Shown here: positions 49,490-57,290 of the stretch, piece after piece
Layout of the letters: each line of letters begins with the position of its first letter
How positions within the stretch are numbered: position 1 is the stretch's first letter
Source: Jiangella alba
GTDB taxonomy: Bacteria > Actinomycetota > Actinomycetes > Jiangellales > Jiangellaceae
DNA length: 64,000 bases
Direction: 5' to 3'
Assembly (NCBI RefSeq): GCF_900106035.1
Contig: NZ_FNUC01000004.1
Span: 2,728,001 to 2,792,000 of the forward strand
The notes under the pieces: generated by a model
The model's database searches: none
The model's input: only the letters and a program-made list of their open reading frames with translations
Told to the model about the DNA's origin: nothing
Made by a program: the position numbers and the translations under genes

Positions 49490-52303
49490 TCAGCGCAGCG
49501 CGGCGGCCAGCGCGCCCGCCCGGGGATCGTCGCTGCCGCGCAGGATCGCCATGGCCTCGTCGTGCGCGGCCCGGGCGGCGGCGGGGCGGCCGGTCGCCAT
49601 CATCACCTGGACGGTGGTGAGCAGGACGTCGACCAGGCCGTCGGAGGCGGAGATCGACCGCAGCACGGTGGCGGCGCGCCCGCAGTGGCTCTCGGCGAGG
49701 GCGTGGTCGCCGAGGGCCGCGTAGCTCTCGGCGAGGTTGCCCAGCGACATGCCCTCGATGATCCGGTTGCCGTCGGCCCGGGCCAGGTCGAGCGCCTGCG
49801 CGGTGTGCTCGATCCCCTCGGTGTGACGCTCCAGCGCGGTCAGCGAGTTGCCGAGGTTGAGGTGCAGCGCCGCCAGGTTGGGCGACAGGATGGACCGCTG
49901 CGGGTCGGTGGTCTCCCAGCGCCGGGCCGCGTTCAGGGCGGCGGCGAAGTGCTCGACGGCGCCGTCGACGTCGCCGGCGGCGTGGACGGCCGAGCCGAGG
50001 TTCATGAGGACGACCGACTCCGTGCCCGGGTCGTCGGCCGCCCGGCAGCCGTCCAGCGCCCGCTGGTACCAGGGGACCGCCTCCGGCAGCCAGGCCTGCT
50101 TGAGCGCGTTGCCGAGGTGGTTCGCCGTGATGTACCCGGCGGCGGCGTCGTCGACGTGCGCCGCGGCGTCGACGGCGAGCCGGGCCAGCCCGACGTTGTC
50201 GTCGCTGTGGGCGGCGAGTTGCAGGAACCGCCCGAGCTGCCAGGCCAGCCGCCAGACGTAGCCGTAGCGGCCGAAGTCGTGGGCGCGGCGGGTCAGGAAC
50301 ATCAGCGCCCGTGCCTCGGTGACACACCAGGCCCGCGCGGCGACCGGGTCGTCGAACGTGAGCGGCCGCACCGCCGGGCTGGGGAAGTACAGGGTGGCGG
50401 CCCGGTGGTCGATCGGCTTGATGACGTCCACCGCGTTGCGCAGCGAGTACAGGTACCAGTCGAGGCAGCGCGACTCGGCCGCGTCCAGCTCGTCCTCGTC
50501 GTCCTCGCGCTCGGCCCGCTCGGCGGCGTCGATGCGGATGAGGTCGTGCGCCTGGTACCGGCCGCCGGACGCCGTGACGAGGTTCAGGCCGGCGAGGCGG
50601 TCGAGGATGCGGGTCGCCTGCGGCGCCGGCCGGCCGGTCACCGCCGCGGCGAGGTCGGCGCCGAAGTCGAGGGGGAGCAGCCAGGCCATCGTCCGGAACG
50701 TGTGTGCGGTGTCGGCGTCGAGGGCGGCGTAGGACCACGAGAACACCGACCGCACGCTGGCCATCGGGTCGTCGCCGTCCTCGTCCAGCGCGTCGAGTCG
50801 GTCGCGTTGCTCGCGCAGCCGCCGGATCAGCAGGTTGGCGCCCACCTCGTGCTGGGCGGCGACGTACTCGGCCGCGATGACCAGCGCGAGCGGCAGCCGC
50901 CCGCACAGCTCCGCCAGCTCGGCGAGGACCGGCTCCGCGAGCGTGACGCCGTGCCGGCGCAGCCTGATGCCCAGCAGCGACGTGGCGTCGGCGGGCGTCA
51001 CCTCGCCGACCAGCACGCCGCGGGCGCCCTCGCGCGCGGACAGGCCGCGCAGCGCGCCGCGGCTGGTGACGATCGCCCGGCCCGCGCCGCCGGGGAGCAG
51101 CGGCCGGACCTGTGCGGAGTCGCGGGCGTTGTCGAGCAGCACCAGGATGGCGCGGTCGGCGACCAGCGAGCGGTACAGCCCAGCCCGCGCGTCGACGTCG
51201 TCGGGCTGCTGTTCCGGGGGCACGCCGAGGCTGCTCAGCAGCGAGCCCAGCGCCGCGCCGGGCTCCAGCGGCGGGTCGGCGGAGAAGCCACGCAGGTCGA
51301 GGAAGAGCTGGCCGTCCGGGAACGCCGACTGCATGCGGTGCGCCCAGTGCACGGCCAGCGCCGTCTTGCCCGCGCCGCCCGGACCGGTCACGGTGGCCAG
51401 CCGGGCGCCCGCGGCGGCCGGGAGACCGATCCCCATGGCGTCGTCGAGCTGGGCGAGCGCGGACTCGCGGCCGACCAGCTCGAGGTCGGCGGGCAGCTGA
51501 CGGACCCGCGGCGGCGCCGGCGGGGCGACGGGGGCCGCGGCGGCGGGATCGGGCTGGCGCAGCAGCCGCGCGTGCAACCGGCGCAGCTCCGGCCCGGGGT
51601 CGACGCCGAGCTCGTCGGCGAGCCGGACCCGGACCGTCTCGTACGTGGTCAGCGCCTCGGCGCCGCGGTCGGCCGCCTCGAGCAGCCGCAGGTGCCGGGC
51701 CCACAGCGACTCGCGCAGCGGGTGCCGTTCGGTCTCGGCGCGGACCCGTTCCGCGATGCCGCCGGCCAGCCCCGCCTCCGCGCATGCGCCGCCGTCGAGC
51801 AGCAGGTCCGTGGCGCGTTCCAGCGCCCGCAGGTACCCCTCGGTGAGGCGGGGCGCCTCGAGCTCCTCCAGCCGGCCCGCCGCGGCGTCGCCGTACGGGG
51901 CGCCGCGCCACAGCCGCAGCGCGTCGTCGATGGTGCGCAGTTCGGCGGCCGGATCGGCGAGGACGCCGGCGCGGTGCAGCAGGCGGTCGAACCGGAGCAC
52001 GTCGACGTGGTCGGGGTCGACGATCAGCGCGTAGCCGGGCGGCCGGCTGACGATCGACGCCGTGCCCAGTTGGCGGCGCAGCCGCAGCACCAGCGTCTGC
52101 ACCGTGCGCCGCACCGACTGCGGCGGGTCGTCGCCCCACACGAGGTCGCCGAGGGTGTCGGCGGAGATCGCGGTGCCCGCGGACGACGCCAGCGCGGCCA
52201 GCACCGCGCGCTGGCGGTCGCCGGCCAGATGCACCGGCCGGCCGCCGACGAGCAACTCGAACGGGCCGAGCAACCCGATGCGCACCTCCGAACCCACCGG
52301 CAC
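49490..52303 (-). CDS. SARP-type regulator with BTAD, NB-ARC and TPR domains
   Basis: This 937-residue regulator of the AfsR kind has an OmpR-like wHTH (residues 1-95, QRAVLAALASSAGTAISADTLGDLVWG in parts), a BTAD helical domain (100-245) and an NTPase with P-loop GPGGAGKT near 290 and VLLDNARDS. TPR repeats fill the C-terminal third (NLGSAVHAAGDVDGAVEHF, NLGNSLTALERHTEGIEH). Such proteins integrate signals and activate secondary metabolism promoters. No biosynthetic cluster lies in the window. Confidence 0.93.
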   Translation of the reverse strand: MPVGSEVRIGLLGPFELLVGGRPVHLAGDRQRAVLAALASSAGTAISADTLGDLVWGDDPPQSVRRTVQTLVLRLRRQLGTASIVSRPPGYALIVDPDHVDVLRFDRLLHRAGVLADPAAELRTIDDALRLWRGAPYGDAAAGRLEELEAPRLTEGYLRALERATDLLLDGGACAEAGLAGGIAERVRAETERHPLRESLWARHLRLLEAADRGAEALTTYETVRVRLADELGVDPGPELRRLHARLLRQPDPAAAAPVAPPAPPRVRQLPADLELVGRESALAQLDDAMGIGLPAAAGARLATVTGPGGAGKTALAVHWAHRMQSAFPDGQLFLDLRGFSADPPLEPGAALGSLLSSLGVPPEQQPDDVDARAGLYRSLVADRAILVLLDNARDSAQVRPLLPGGAGRAIVTSRGALRGLSAREGARGVLVGEVTPADATSLLGIRLRRHGVTLAEPVLAELAELCGRLPLALVIAAEYVAAQHEVGANLLIRRLREQRDRLDALDEDGDDPMASVRSVFSWSYAALDADTAHTFRTMAWLLPLDFGADLAAAVTGRPAPQATRILDRLAGLNLVTASGGRYQAHDLIRIDAAERAEREDDEDELDAAESRCLDWYLYSLRNAVDVIKPIDHRAATLYFPSPAVRPLTFDDPVAARAWCVTEARALMFLTRRAHDFGRYGYVWRLAWQLGRFLQLAAHSDDNVGLARLAVDAAAHVDDAAAGYITANHLGNALKQAWLPEAVPWYQRALDGCRAADDPGTESVVLMNLGSAVHAAGDVDGAVEHFAAALNAARRWETTDPQRSILSPNLAALHLNLGNSLTALERHTEGIEHTAQALDLARADGNRIIEGMSLGNLAESYAALGDHALAESHCGRAATVLRSISASDGLVDVLLTTVQVMMATGRPAAARAAHDEAMAILRGSDDPRAGALAAALR

Positions 52304-52360
52304 AGCATTGCGGCTCGGGCCCGGGCGTGTCGACTCGCTGACGGTGACACGCCGGAGACG

Positions 52361-53185
52361 TCAGTAGCCGGTCAGGCTCAGCTCGCCGATCGCGGTGAAA
52401 TCGCGGCCGCCGGGACGGGACACCTCGTCGAGGCGAAGGCGCACCGTCGCCGTCTCGACCGGCGCGTCGAGCGCGAACACCTGCGGCTCGACCGTCTCCT
52501 CCAGCTCGAACGACGCCTCGGTGCCGTCGTCGAAGACCCAGGTCGCGGCCAGCACCCGGCGGTTCTGGCCGTAGCGGCGGTCGCCGCTCTCCTCGTCGAC
52601 CTTCGCGTAGCCGTTGACGATGCCGACCTCGGTGATGGTGCGCGCCTCCGGCAGCGTCAGCACGATCTCCTCGCCCTCGGCGTCGCCCTCGACCCGCCAG
52701 GCGGTGCTGGGGTCGCCGTCGACCAGGTGGGCGGCGGAGTAGCCGACGGTCTCGCCCGCGCCGTCGACGCCGTCGGGCGCGGTGCCCGGCACCTCGACCT
52801 CGGCGTTCGCGGCGACCTCGCCGGCGGCCGCCGCCTCGCCGTCGTCGTCGCCGCCGGACGGGTCCTGGGCGATCAGCGCCACCGTGATCATCGCGACGAC
52901 GATCAGGGCCGCCGCGGCCGCGATGACGAGGACGGTGCGCGACACCGGCTCGCGCTCGGGCGCCGGCTCCGGTTCCGGCGGCCTGGGCACCGACGCCGAC
53001 GAGGGCGGCGGCGGTGGCGGCACGGGCGGCGCGAGCACGGCCACGGGCGTCACCGCTGCGCGTGGTGGCGGCGGGGGAGCGGCCGCGGCCACCGGCTCCG
53101 GCGTCGCCCCGATGGTGGCGCGGCACCTGGGGCACTCGAGCGCCAGCTCGGAGACGCGGTTCCCACACGAGCCGCAGACGGCCAT
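52361..53185 (-). CDS. Zinc-ribbon membrane protein with a discoidin-like extracellular domain
   Basis: This 274-residue protein has an N-terminal zinc ribbon (CGSCGNRVSELALECPRC), a Pro-rich linker, one membrane helix (TVLVIAAAAALIVVAMITVAL) and an extracellular domain of about 130 residues (GYSAAHLVDGDPSTAWRVEGDAEGEEIVL, in parts) typical of NADase-type/discoidin glycan-binding modules. It may signal across the membrane. The ATG at 53185 is preferred over a GTG one codon earlier. It ends 57 bases before the SARP start, in the same orientation. Confidence 0.82.
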   Translation of the reverse strand: MAVCGSCGNRVSELALECPRCRATIGATPEPVAAAAPPPPPRAAVTPVAVLAPPVPPPPPPSSASVPRPPEPEPAPEREPVSRTVLVIAAAAALIVVAMITVALIAQDPSGGDDDGEAAAAGEVAANAEVEVPGTAPDGVDGAGETVGYSAAHLVDGDPSTAWRVEGDAEGEEIVLTLPEARTITEVGIVNGYAKVDEESGDRRYGQNRRVLAATWVFDDGTEASFELEETVEPQVFALDAPVETATVRLRLDEVSRPGGRDFTAIGELSLTGY

Positions 53186-53284
53186 CACGCTGTCCTCCTC
53201 ATCGCTGCGCCGAGAGACGCTACGCGACGCCGCCGCCGGTCGTCGAGTCGATGAGTTCTCGCTGCCGCGCCGGTCAACCCCGGT

Positions 53285-53842
53285 ATGAGCACACTGACGG
53301 TGGACATCTTCGTCTCGGCCGACGGGTTCGCGCGCGGCGAGACCTCACCCGGATACTTCGGGTACATGGGTCCTGACCTGGATGAATGGATCAATTCGGA
53401 AGGCGCGGCGCCGCAACTGGTGGTGCTCGGCCGGGTCACCTACGAGGCGCTCGCCTCCATCCCGCCGCAGGCCCGCGACGACGGCTGGCAGCGGTGGACC
53501 GAGCTGCGGAAGGTGGTCTTCACCCGCACGCTGACCGAGACCGACTGGCCGAACACCCGGCTCTGCCACGACCTCGAGGGCGACATCCGGCGGCTGAAGG
53601 AGGGCGACGTCGAGCTGCGCACCATGGGCAGCGTCTCGCTGGCCCGGCAGCTCATCGACGCCGGCCTGGTCGACCGCCTGCGGCTGATGACGTTCCCGCT
53701 GGTCGCGGGCGACTCCGGCCGCGAGCCGTTCTTCGCCGGCCTCACCGCCACCGAACTGGAGCTGACCAGCAGCCGGGTGCTCGACGGGCGCATCGTGCTC
53801 ACCGAGTACCGGCCCACCGGCACCGACATCCCGCGCGGCTAG
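53285..53842 (+). CDS. Dihydrofolate reductase family (RibD C-terminal domain-like) protein
   Basis: This 185-residue protein starts MSTLTVDIFVSADGFARGE and has the typical VVLGRVTYEAL, VFTRTLTETDWPNT and GSVSLARQLIDAGLVDRLRLMTFPLVAGDSG blocks of the RibD_C/YwjB group. These proteins bind NADPH, and their reaction is mostly unknown. The start has no strong Shine-Dalgarno. It is followed ten bases later by the DinB-like gene. Confidence 0.88.
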   Translation: MSTLTVDIFVSADGFARGETSPGYFGYMGPDLDEWINSEGAAPQLVVLGRVTYEALASIPPQARDDGWQRWTELRKVVFTRTLTETDWPNTRLCHDLEGDIRRLKEGDVELRTMGSVSLARQLIDAGLVDRLRLMTFPLVAGDSGREPFFAGLTATELELTSSRVLDGRIVLTEYRPTGTDIPRG

Positions 53843-53852
53843 TCTGGCGAGG

Positions 53853-54353
53853 GTGACCGATCGTGTGCCCGAGCCCTCCGACGGCGACGAACGCGGCATC
53901 CTGCTGGGCTGGCTGGAGTTCCACCGCGACGCGCTGCGGGCGAACTGCGCCGGGCTCGACGCGGAGCAGCTGGCCGCGCGCTCGGCGCCGCCGTCGTCGT
54001 TGTCGCTGATCGGCCTGGTGCGGCACCTGACGGAGATGGAGCGGGCCTACGCCGCCTGGGCGCTCGGTCCGGGCGGGCCCTGGCGCGGCGTCTGGGGTGA
54101 GTACGCCGACGACGGCCCGGAGTGGGACTTCGACGTCGACGCGTCGGTGGTCCACGAGTCGATGGCGGCGTGGCGGCGCGAGCGGGCGCTGGCCGACGAC
54201 CGCATCGCCGCGCACGCCACGCTCGACTCCGTCGGCGCCGGCAACAGGCGCAGCCTGCGCTGGAACCTGCAGAAGCTGGTCGGCGAGTACGCCCGCCACA
54301 ACGGCCACGCCGACCTCGTCCGCGAGCGCATCGACGGCTGGACCGGCGAATAG
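53853..54353 (+). CDS. DinB-like DUF664 protein
   Basis: This 166-residue four-helix protein has LLGWLEFHRDALRANCAGLDAEQL, SLIGLVRHLTEMERAYAAW and LVGEYARHNGHADLVRERIDG, with the three metal-ligand histidines of the DinB fold (HL, AW..., HNGHAD). Actinobacterial members are mycothiol- or thiol-dependent detoxification enzymes or unknown. TAGTCT at 53840-53845 lies seven bases before the GTG, so a leaderless message is likely. Confidence 0.87.
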   Translation: MTDRVPEPSDGDERGILLGWLEFHRDALRANCAGLDAEQLAARSAPPSSLSLIGLVRHLTEMERAYAAWALGPGGPWRGVWGEYADDGPEWDFDVDASVVHESMAAWRRERALADDRIAAHATLDSVGAGNRRSLRWNLQKLVGEYARHNGHADLVRERIDGWTGE

Positions 54354-54372
54354 GCGGCCTCGCCCGGCCCGG

Positions 54373-55527
54373 CTAGCGCCGCCCGTACGTCACCCGGCGC
54401 ACCAGCACTTCGAACGGGCCGCGCCGGCCGCGTCGTCGCAGCTGATCGGCGACCACGACGGTGGCCGCCCACGTGGCCGTGGCCAGCAGCGCCGTCCCGG
54501 CCACCGTCAGCGTGCCGGACAGGTCGAGCAGGAACGGCGTGAACACCGCCACCCACACCACCGACTGCAGCAGGTAGCAGGTCATGGACCGCTGCCCGGT
54601 GGCACGGATCGCCTCGGTGACGCGGCCGGTGCGCCCGGTCAGCCGGGCCGCCACCAGCGTGATCAGCGCCGCGTAGCCGAACCCGCCCAGCACGCCGGAC
54701 CAGTCGTGCAGCGGGCCGATGAGCTCCAGCGTCGACGCGCTGGGCACGTCGGTGACGCCGGCCAGCATGAGCGCCACCGGCTGGGCGCCGAGCACGGCCA
54801 CCGTGAGGCCCACGACCGCCGTGACGGTGAGCAGCCGCCGGTGCTCGGCCGGCCGCTCCAGGACGCGCGCCCGCCCGGCCAGCAGCCCGACGAGGAACGG
54901 GCAGGCGAAGCCGATGGGGCCGCCGAGCATGACGAGGGGCTGCACCACGATGCGCTCGGAGACCATGCCGGCGAGGTCGGGCGGCAACATGGACGCGTCG
55001 GGCGGGTCGGTGGAGATCGACAGCGAGTCGGCCGACGGCAGCATGAGCAGCGCGAAGAACGCGGCGGCCGGCAGCACCAGCCAGCGGGCCCGCCAGCGCA
55101 CCGTCCACGCGCCGAGCAGCAGCAGGACGCCGTACGCGGCCAGGATGTCGCCGACGAAGAGCAGCATGGCGTGCAGGAACCCGACCACGATGAGCACCAG
55201 GCTGCGCCGCCACAGCAGCCGCCGCACGCCGCGCGGGCCCAGCGCCTCGTTGCGCCGCACGAGCTGCGCCACGCCGTAGCCGAACAGCAGGCCGAACATC
55301 GGGAACGCCCGGCCGTCGACGAACGTGGCGATCAGCCACGTGACCGCGGAGTCCAGCCACGACCCGTCCATCGGGAAGCCGCCGCGCACGACGTCGCCGC
55401 GCAGGAAGTAGTGCGAGTTGGCCAGCGCGATGAACAGCAGCATGAAGCCGCGCGCGAGGTCGGGGCCGAGCGCGCGCTCGGAGGCGGCGGTGGGCCCGGC
55501 GGGGCGGGCCTGCGCGATCGTGGCCAT
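54373..55527 (-). CDS. DUF418 family membrane protein
   Basis: This 384-residue protein has about ten helices. Typical DUF418 features are PDLARGFMLLFIALANSHYFLRGD, FVDGRAFPMFGLLFGYGVAQLV and the C-terminal ATGQRSMTCYLLQSV, each conserved in YeiB-like proteins. The function is unknown; acyltransferase-like transport has been suggested for the clan. The ATG at 55527 has GAGG nine bases upstream; the frame is open 22 codons further. Confidence 0.87.
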   Translation of the reverse strand: MATIAQARPAGPTAASERALGPDLARGFMLLFIALANSHYFLRGDVVRGGFPMDGSWLDSAVTWLIATFVDGRAFPMFGLLFGYGVAQLVRRNEALGPRGVRRLLWRRSLVLIVVGFLHAMLLFVGDILAAYGVLLLLGAWTVRWRARWLVLPAAAFFALLMLPSADSLSISTDPPDASMLPPDLAGMVSERIVVQPLVMLGGPIGFACPFLVGLLAGRARVLERPAEHRRLLTVTAVVGLTVAVLGAQPVALMLAGVTDVPSASTLELIGPLHDWSGVLGGFGYAALITLVAARLTGRTGRVTEAIRATGQRSMTCYLLQSVVWVAVFTPFLLDLSGTLTVAGTALLATATWAATVVVADQLRRRGRRGPFEVLVRRVTYGRR

Positions 55528-55641
55528 GGTGACCAGCCTCGCGGGCGCCGGGCGGGCCGCGCATCGGACCAAAGTCGACGGCCCCGCGACCATCGGCTAG
55601 CGGCGTCAGCCACTCCTCGATGGCCCTGCGTGGCGGGCACG

Positions 55642-56364
55642 TCACTCGGTGCCGAGGAGCGTCGCCTCCACGTCGTCGAGGCCGGCCAGGGCGCCGGCGA
55701 GCGCGTCGCGCTCGGCGTCGGTGAGCGGCAGAGCGCGGGCCTCGGCGACGGCCGCGGCCGCCGCGGCGGTGTCGTCGGCCCGCAGCGCGAGCTCGGCCCG
55801 GTAGGCCAGCGCCTCGACGACCTCGGCCGTCCTCGCGGCGGCCCGGTGCCGCAGCAGGCCGGCGTCGAGGATCTCGGCCGCCCGCACGTGCAGGCCGTGG
55901 GAGTCGCCCATCACGACGGCGCTGCGCAGCGTCGCGGTCAGCCGGCCGGACGCGGCGTCGTCATCGGGGCCGGTGTCGGCGGCCATGATGCGGATCCAGT
56001 TGCCGCCGGGGTCGATGACGGAGAACCCGGTGCGGCCCTCGGCGTTCTTGCGCAGCCGCGGCCGGGTCATGCGCGGGATCCCGGACACCAGGACCTTGCC
56101 GTGCGCCGCGCGCATCGCCGCCGCGAACGCCTCGAACAGCGCCGCGGTGTCCGGCACGAGCACCACGCAGGTGCCGTAGGAGTCCTCGGGCACGAAGTCG
56201 GGCATCCCGAAGAACTGCAGCCGGAGGTCGTCGCGTTGCAGCGCGATGAAGGGATTCGGGCGGGTCTGGTAGTAAGTCCGGGTGAAGCCGAGCATGGTGT
56301 AGAACGCGTCGATCTCGTCGATGGACCGGCATGGCAGCACCGGCACCGTGATCTCGTCGGCCAC
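55642..56364 (-). CDS. VOC family (bleomycin resistance-like) protein with a helical C-terminal extension
   Basis: This 240-residue protein has a vicinal-oxygen-chelate domain at about 1-130 (TVPVLPCRSIDEIDAFYTMLGFT, NPFIALQRDDLRLQFF and GFSVIDPGGNWIRI, in parts). BRP members of this form bind small drugs and often lack metal. The last 100 residues are Ala-rich helices (AARTAEVVEALAYRAELAL) resembling TPR-like pairs. It follows the PadR gene by ten bases and is expected to be controlled by it. Confidence 0.85.
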   Translation of the reverse strand: MADEITVPVLPCRSIDEIDAFYTMLGFTRTYYQTRPNPFIALQRDDLRLQFFGMPDFVPEDSYGTCVVLVPDTAALFEAFAAAMRAAHGKVLVSGIPRMTRPRLRKNAEGRTGFSVIDPGGNWIRIMAADTGPDDDAASGRLTATLRSAVVMGDSHGLHVRAAEILDAGLLRHRAAARTAEVVEALAYRAELALRADDTAAAAAAVAEARALPLTDAERDALAGALAGLDDVEATLLGTE

Positions 56365-56374
56365 AGGGTCCTCC

Positions 56375-56938
56375 TCAGGTCTCGCCGGCCATGGTGAACG
56401 CGCCCTCCTCGAGGCGCCGGACCAGCCGGTCGGTCCAGCGGGCGCCGGTGTCGGCGGTGGTCAGCCACAGCCCCAGGACCTCGCCGACCGGGCCCCAGGT
56501 GTCGAGGTCGGTACCGGCGGGCAGGTGCTCGGTGATGGCGGCGCGCCACTCGTGCATCGTGGCGGCCCGCTCGCGGAGCAGCCGCAGTGCTTCGTCGCGG
56601 GGCAGGTCCTCGATCAGGCCGACCGCCGCGGCCAGCACGTCCAGGGCGCGGTCGTGCCCGGACAGGGCCTGGCCCAGCAGGGCGAGGTACTCCTGCTCGC
56701 CGGCCTCGGTCAGCTCGTACTCGATGCGGGGCGGCCCGCCGGCGGTCGAGGCGACGGTCTCGTGGGCGGCCAGCAGTCCGTGCCGCGCCATGCTCTTGAG
56801 CGCGTGGTACACCGAGCCCGAGCTGGCCGTCGACCACTCGTGCGCGCCCCACACCTCCAGGTCGGTGCGCACCTGGTAGCCGTGCGCCCGTCCGCGCCTG
56901 CGCAGCGCGCCGAGGACCAGCAGCCGCAGCGACGTCAT
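56375..56938 (-). CDS. PadR family transcriptional regulator
   Basis: This 187-residue PadR protein has the wHTH LRLLVLGALRRRGRAHGYQV, GSVYHALKSMARHGLLA and wing GGPPRIEYELTEAGEQEY, with a helical C-terminal domain. PadR regulators repress detoxification genes and release DNA on ligand. It leads the VOC gene, and the perfect palindrome at 56956-56975 lies just upstream of its start. Confidence 0.9.
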   Translation of the reverse strand: MTSLRLLVLGALRRRGRAHGYQVRTDLEVWGAHEWSTASSGSVYHALKSMARHGLLAAHETVASTAGGPPRIEYELTEAGEQEYLALLGQALSGHDRALDVLAAAVGLIEDLPRDEALRLLRERAATMHEWRAAITEHLPAGTDLDTWGPVGEVLGLWLTTADTGARWTDRLVRRLEEGAFTMAGET

Positions 56939-56955
56939 ACCTGCCTCCCGAGAGC

Positions 56956-56975
56956 ACTAGCCAAATTTGGCTAGT
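56956..56975. promoter_or_regulatory. 20-bp perfect palindrome, likely PadR operator
   Basis: ACTAGCCAAATTTGGCTAGT is a perfect 20-bp palindrome and is AT-rich in very GC-rich DNA. It lies 18 bases from the PadR start and 40 bases from the XRE start, so it may control both directions. Confidence 0.75.
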
Positions 56976-57014
56976 CGCAGCCTACACGCCGGAGCCGGTA
57001 TTACTATCGGTGGC

Positions 57015-57290
57015 ATGGTGCGAGTCCCGTTGACGATCTCCGAGCGCGAACGCGGCGAGCGGCTGGGCCTGGCGCTGCGCACCGCGCGCGGCGAGCGCAG
57101 CATCGCCGACGTCGCCACGCAGGCCGGCATCTCGCCCGAGACACTGCGCAAGATCGAGCGCGGCCGCATCCCCACGCCGGCCTTCTTCACCGTCGTGGCG
57201 GTCGCCGACGTTCTCGGCCTGTCCCTCGACGACCTGCTCACCGGCCTGGGCGCCGGAGAAGTCGCCGAGATGGCTACGCTTGGCCGGTGA
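57015..57290 (+). CDS. Small XRE/HTH_3 regulator upstream of argS
   Basis: This 91-residue Cro/C1-type DNA-binding protein has GERLGLALRTARGERSIADV, AGISPETLRKIERG and VVAVADVLGLSLDDLL, covering the whole five-helix HTH. The ATG at 57015 is preceded by a -10-like TACTAT (57002-57007), seven bases away. Its stop overlaps the argS GTG by four bases, so it is co-translated with a tRNA synthetase gene; it may regulate the argS-lysA operon. Confidence 0.85.
   Translation: MVRVPLTISERERGERLGLALRTARGERSIADVATQAGISPETLRKIERGRIPTPAFFTVVAVADVLGLSLDDLLTGLGAGEVAEMATLGR

Noticed and set aside
49281-53168. Very long minus-strand open frame (about 1,295 codons) across the SARP gene
   Set aside because: It is Arg/Ala/Pro-rich without domains and runs out of frame through genes with clear motifs. 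Long empty frames are expected in such GC-rich DNA.
54097-56397. Long plus-strand open frame opposite the DUF418 and VOC genes
   Set aside because: The composition is that of antisense sequence (Gln/Arg/His-rich), and the minus strand carries recognisable families there.
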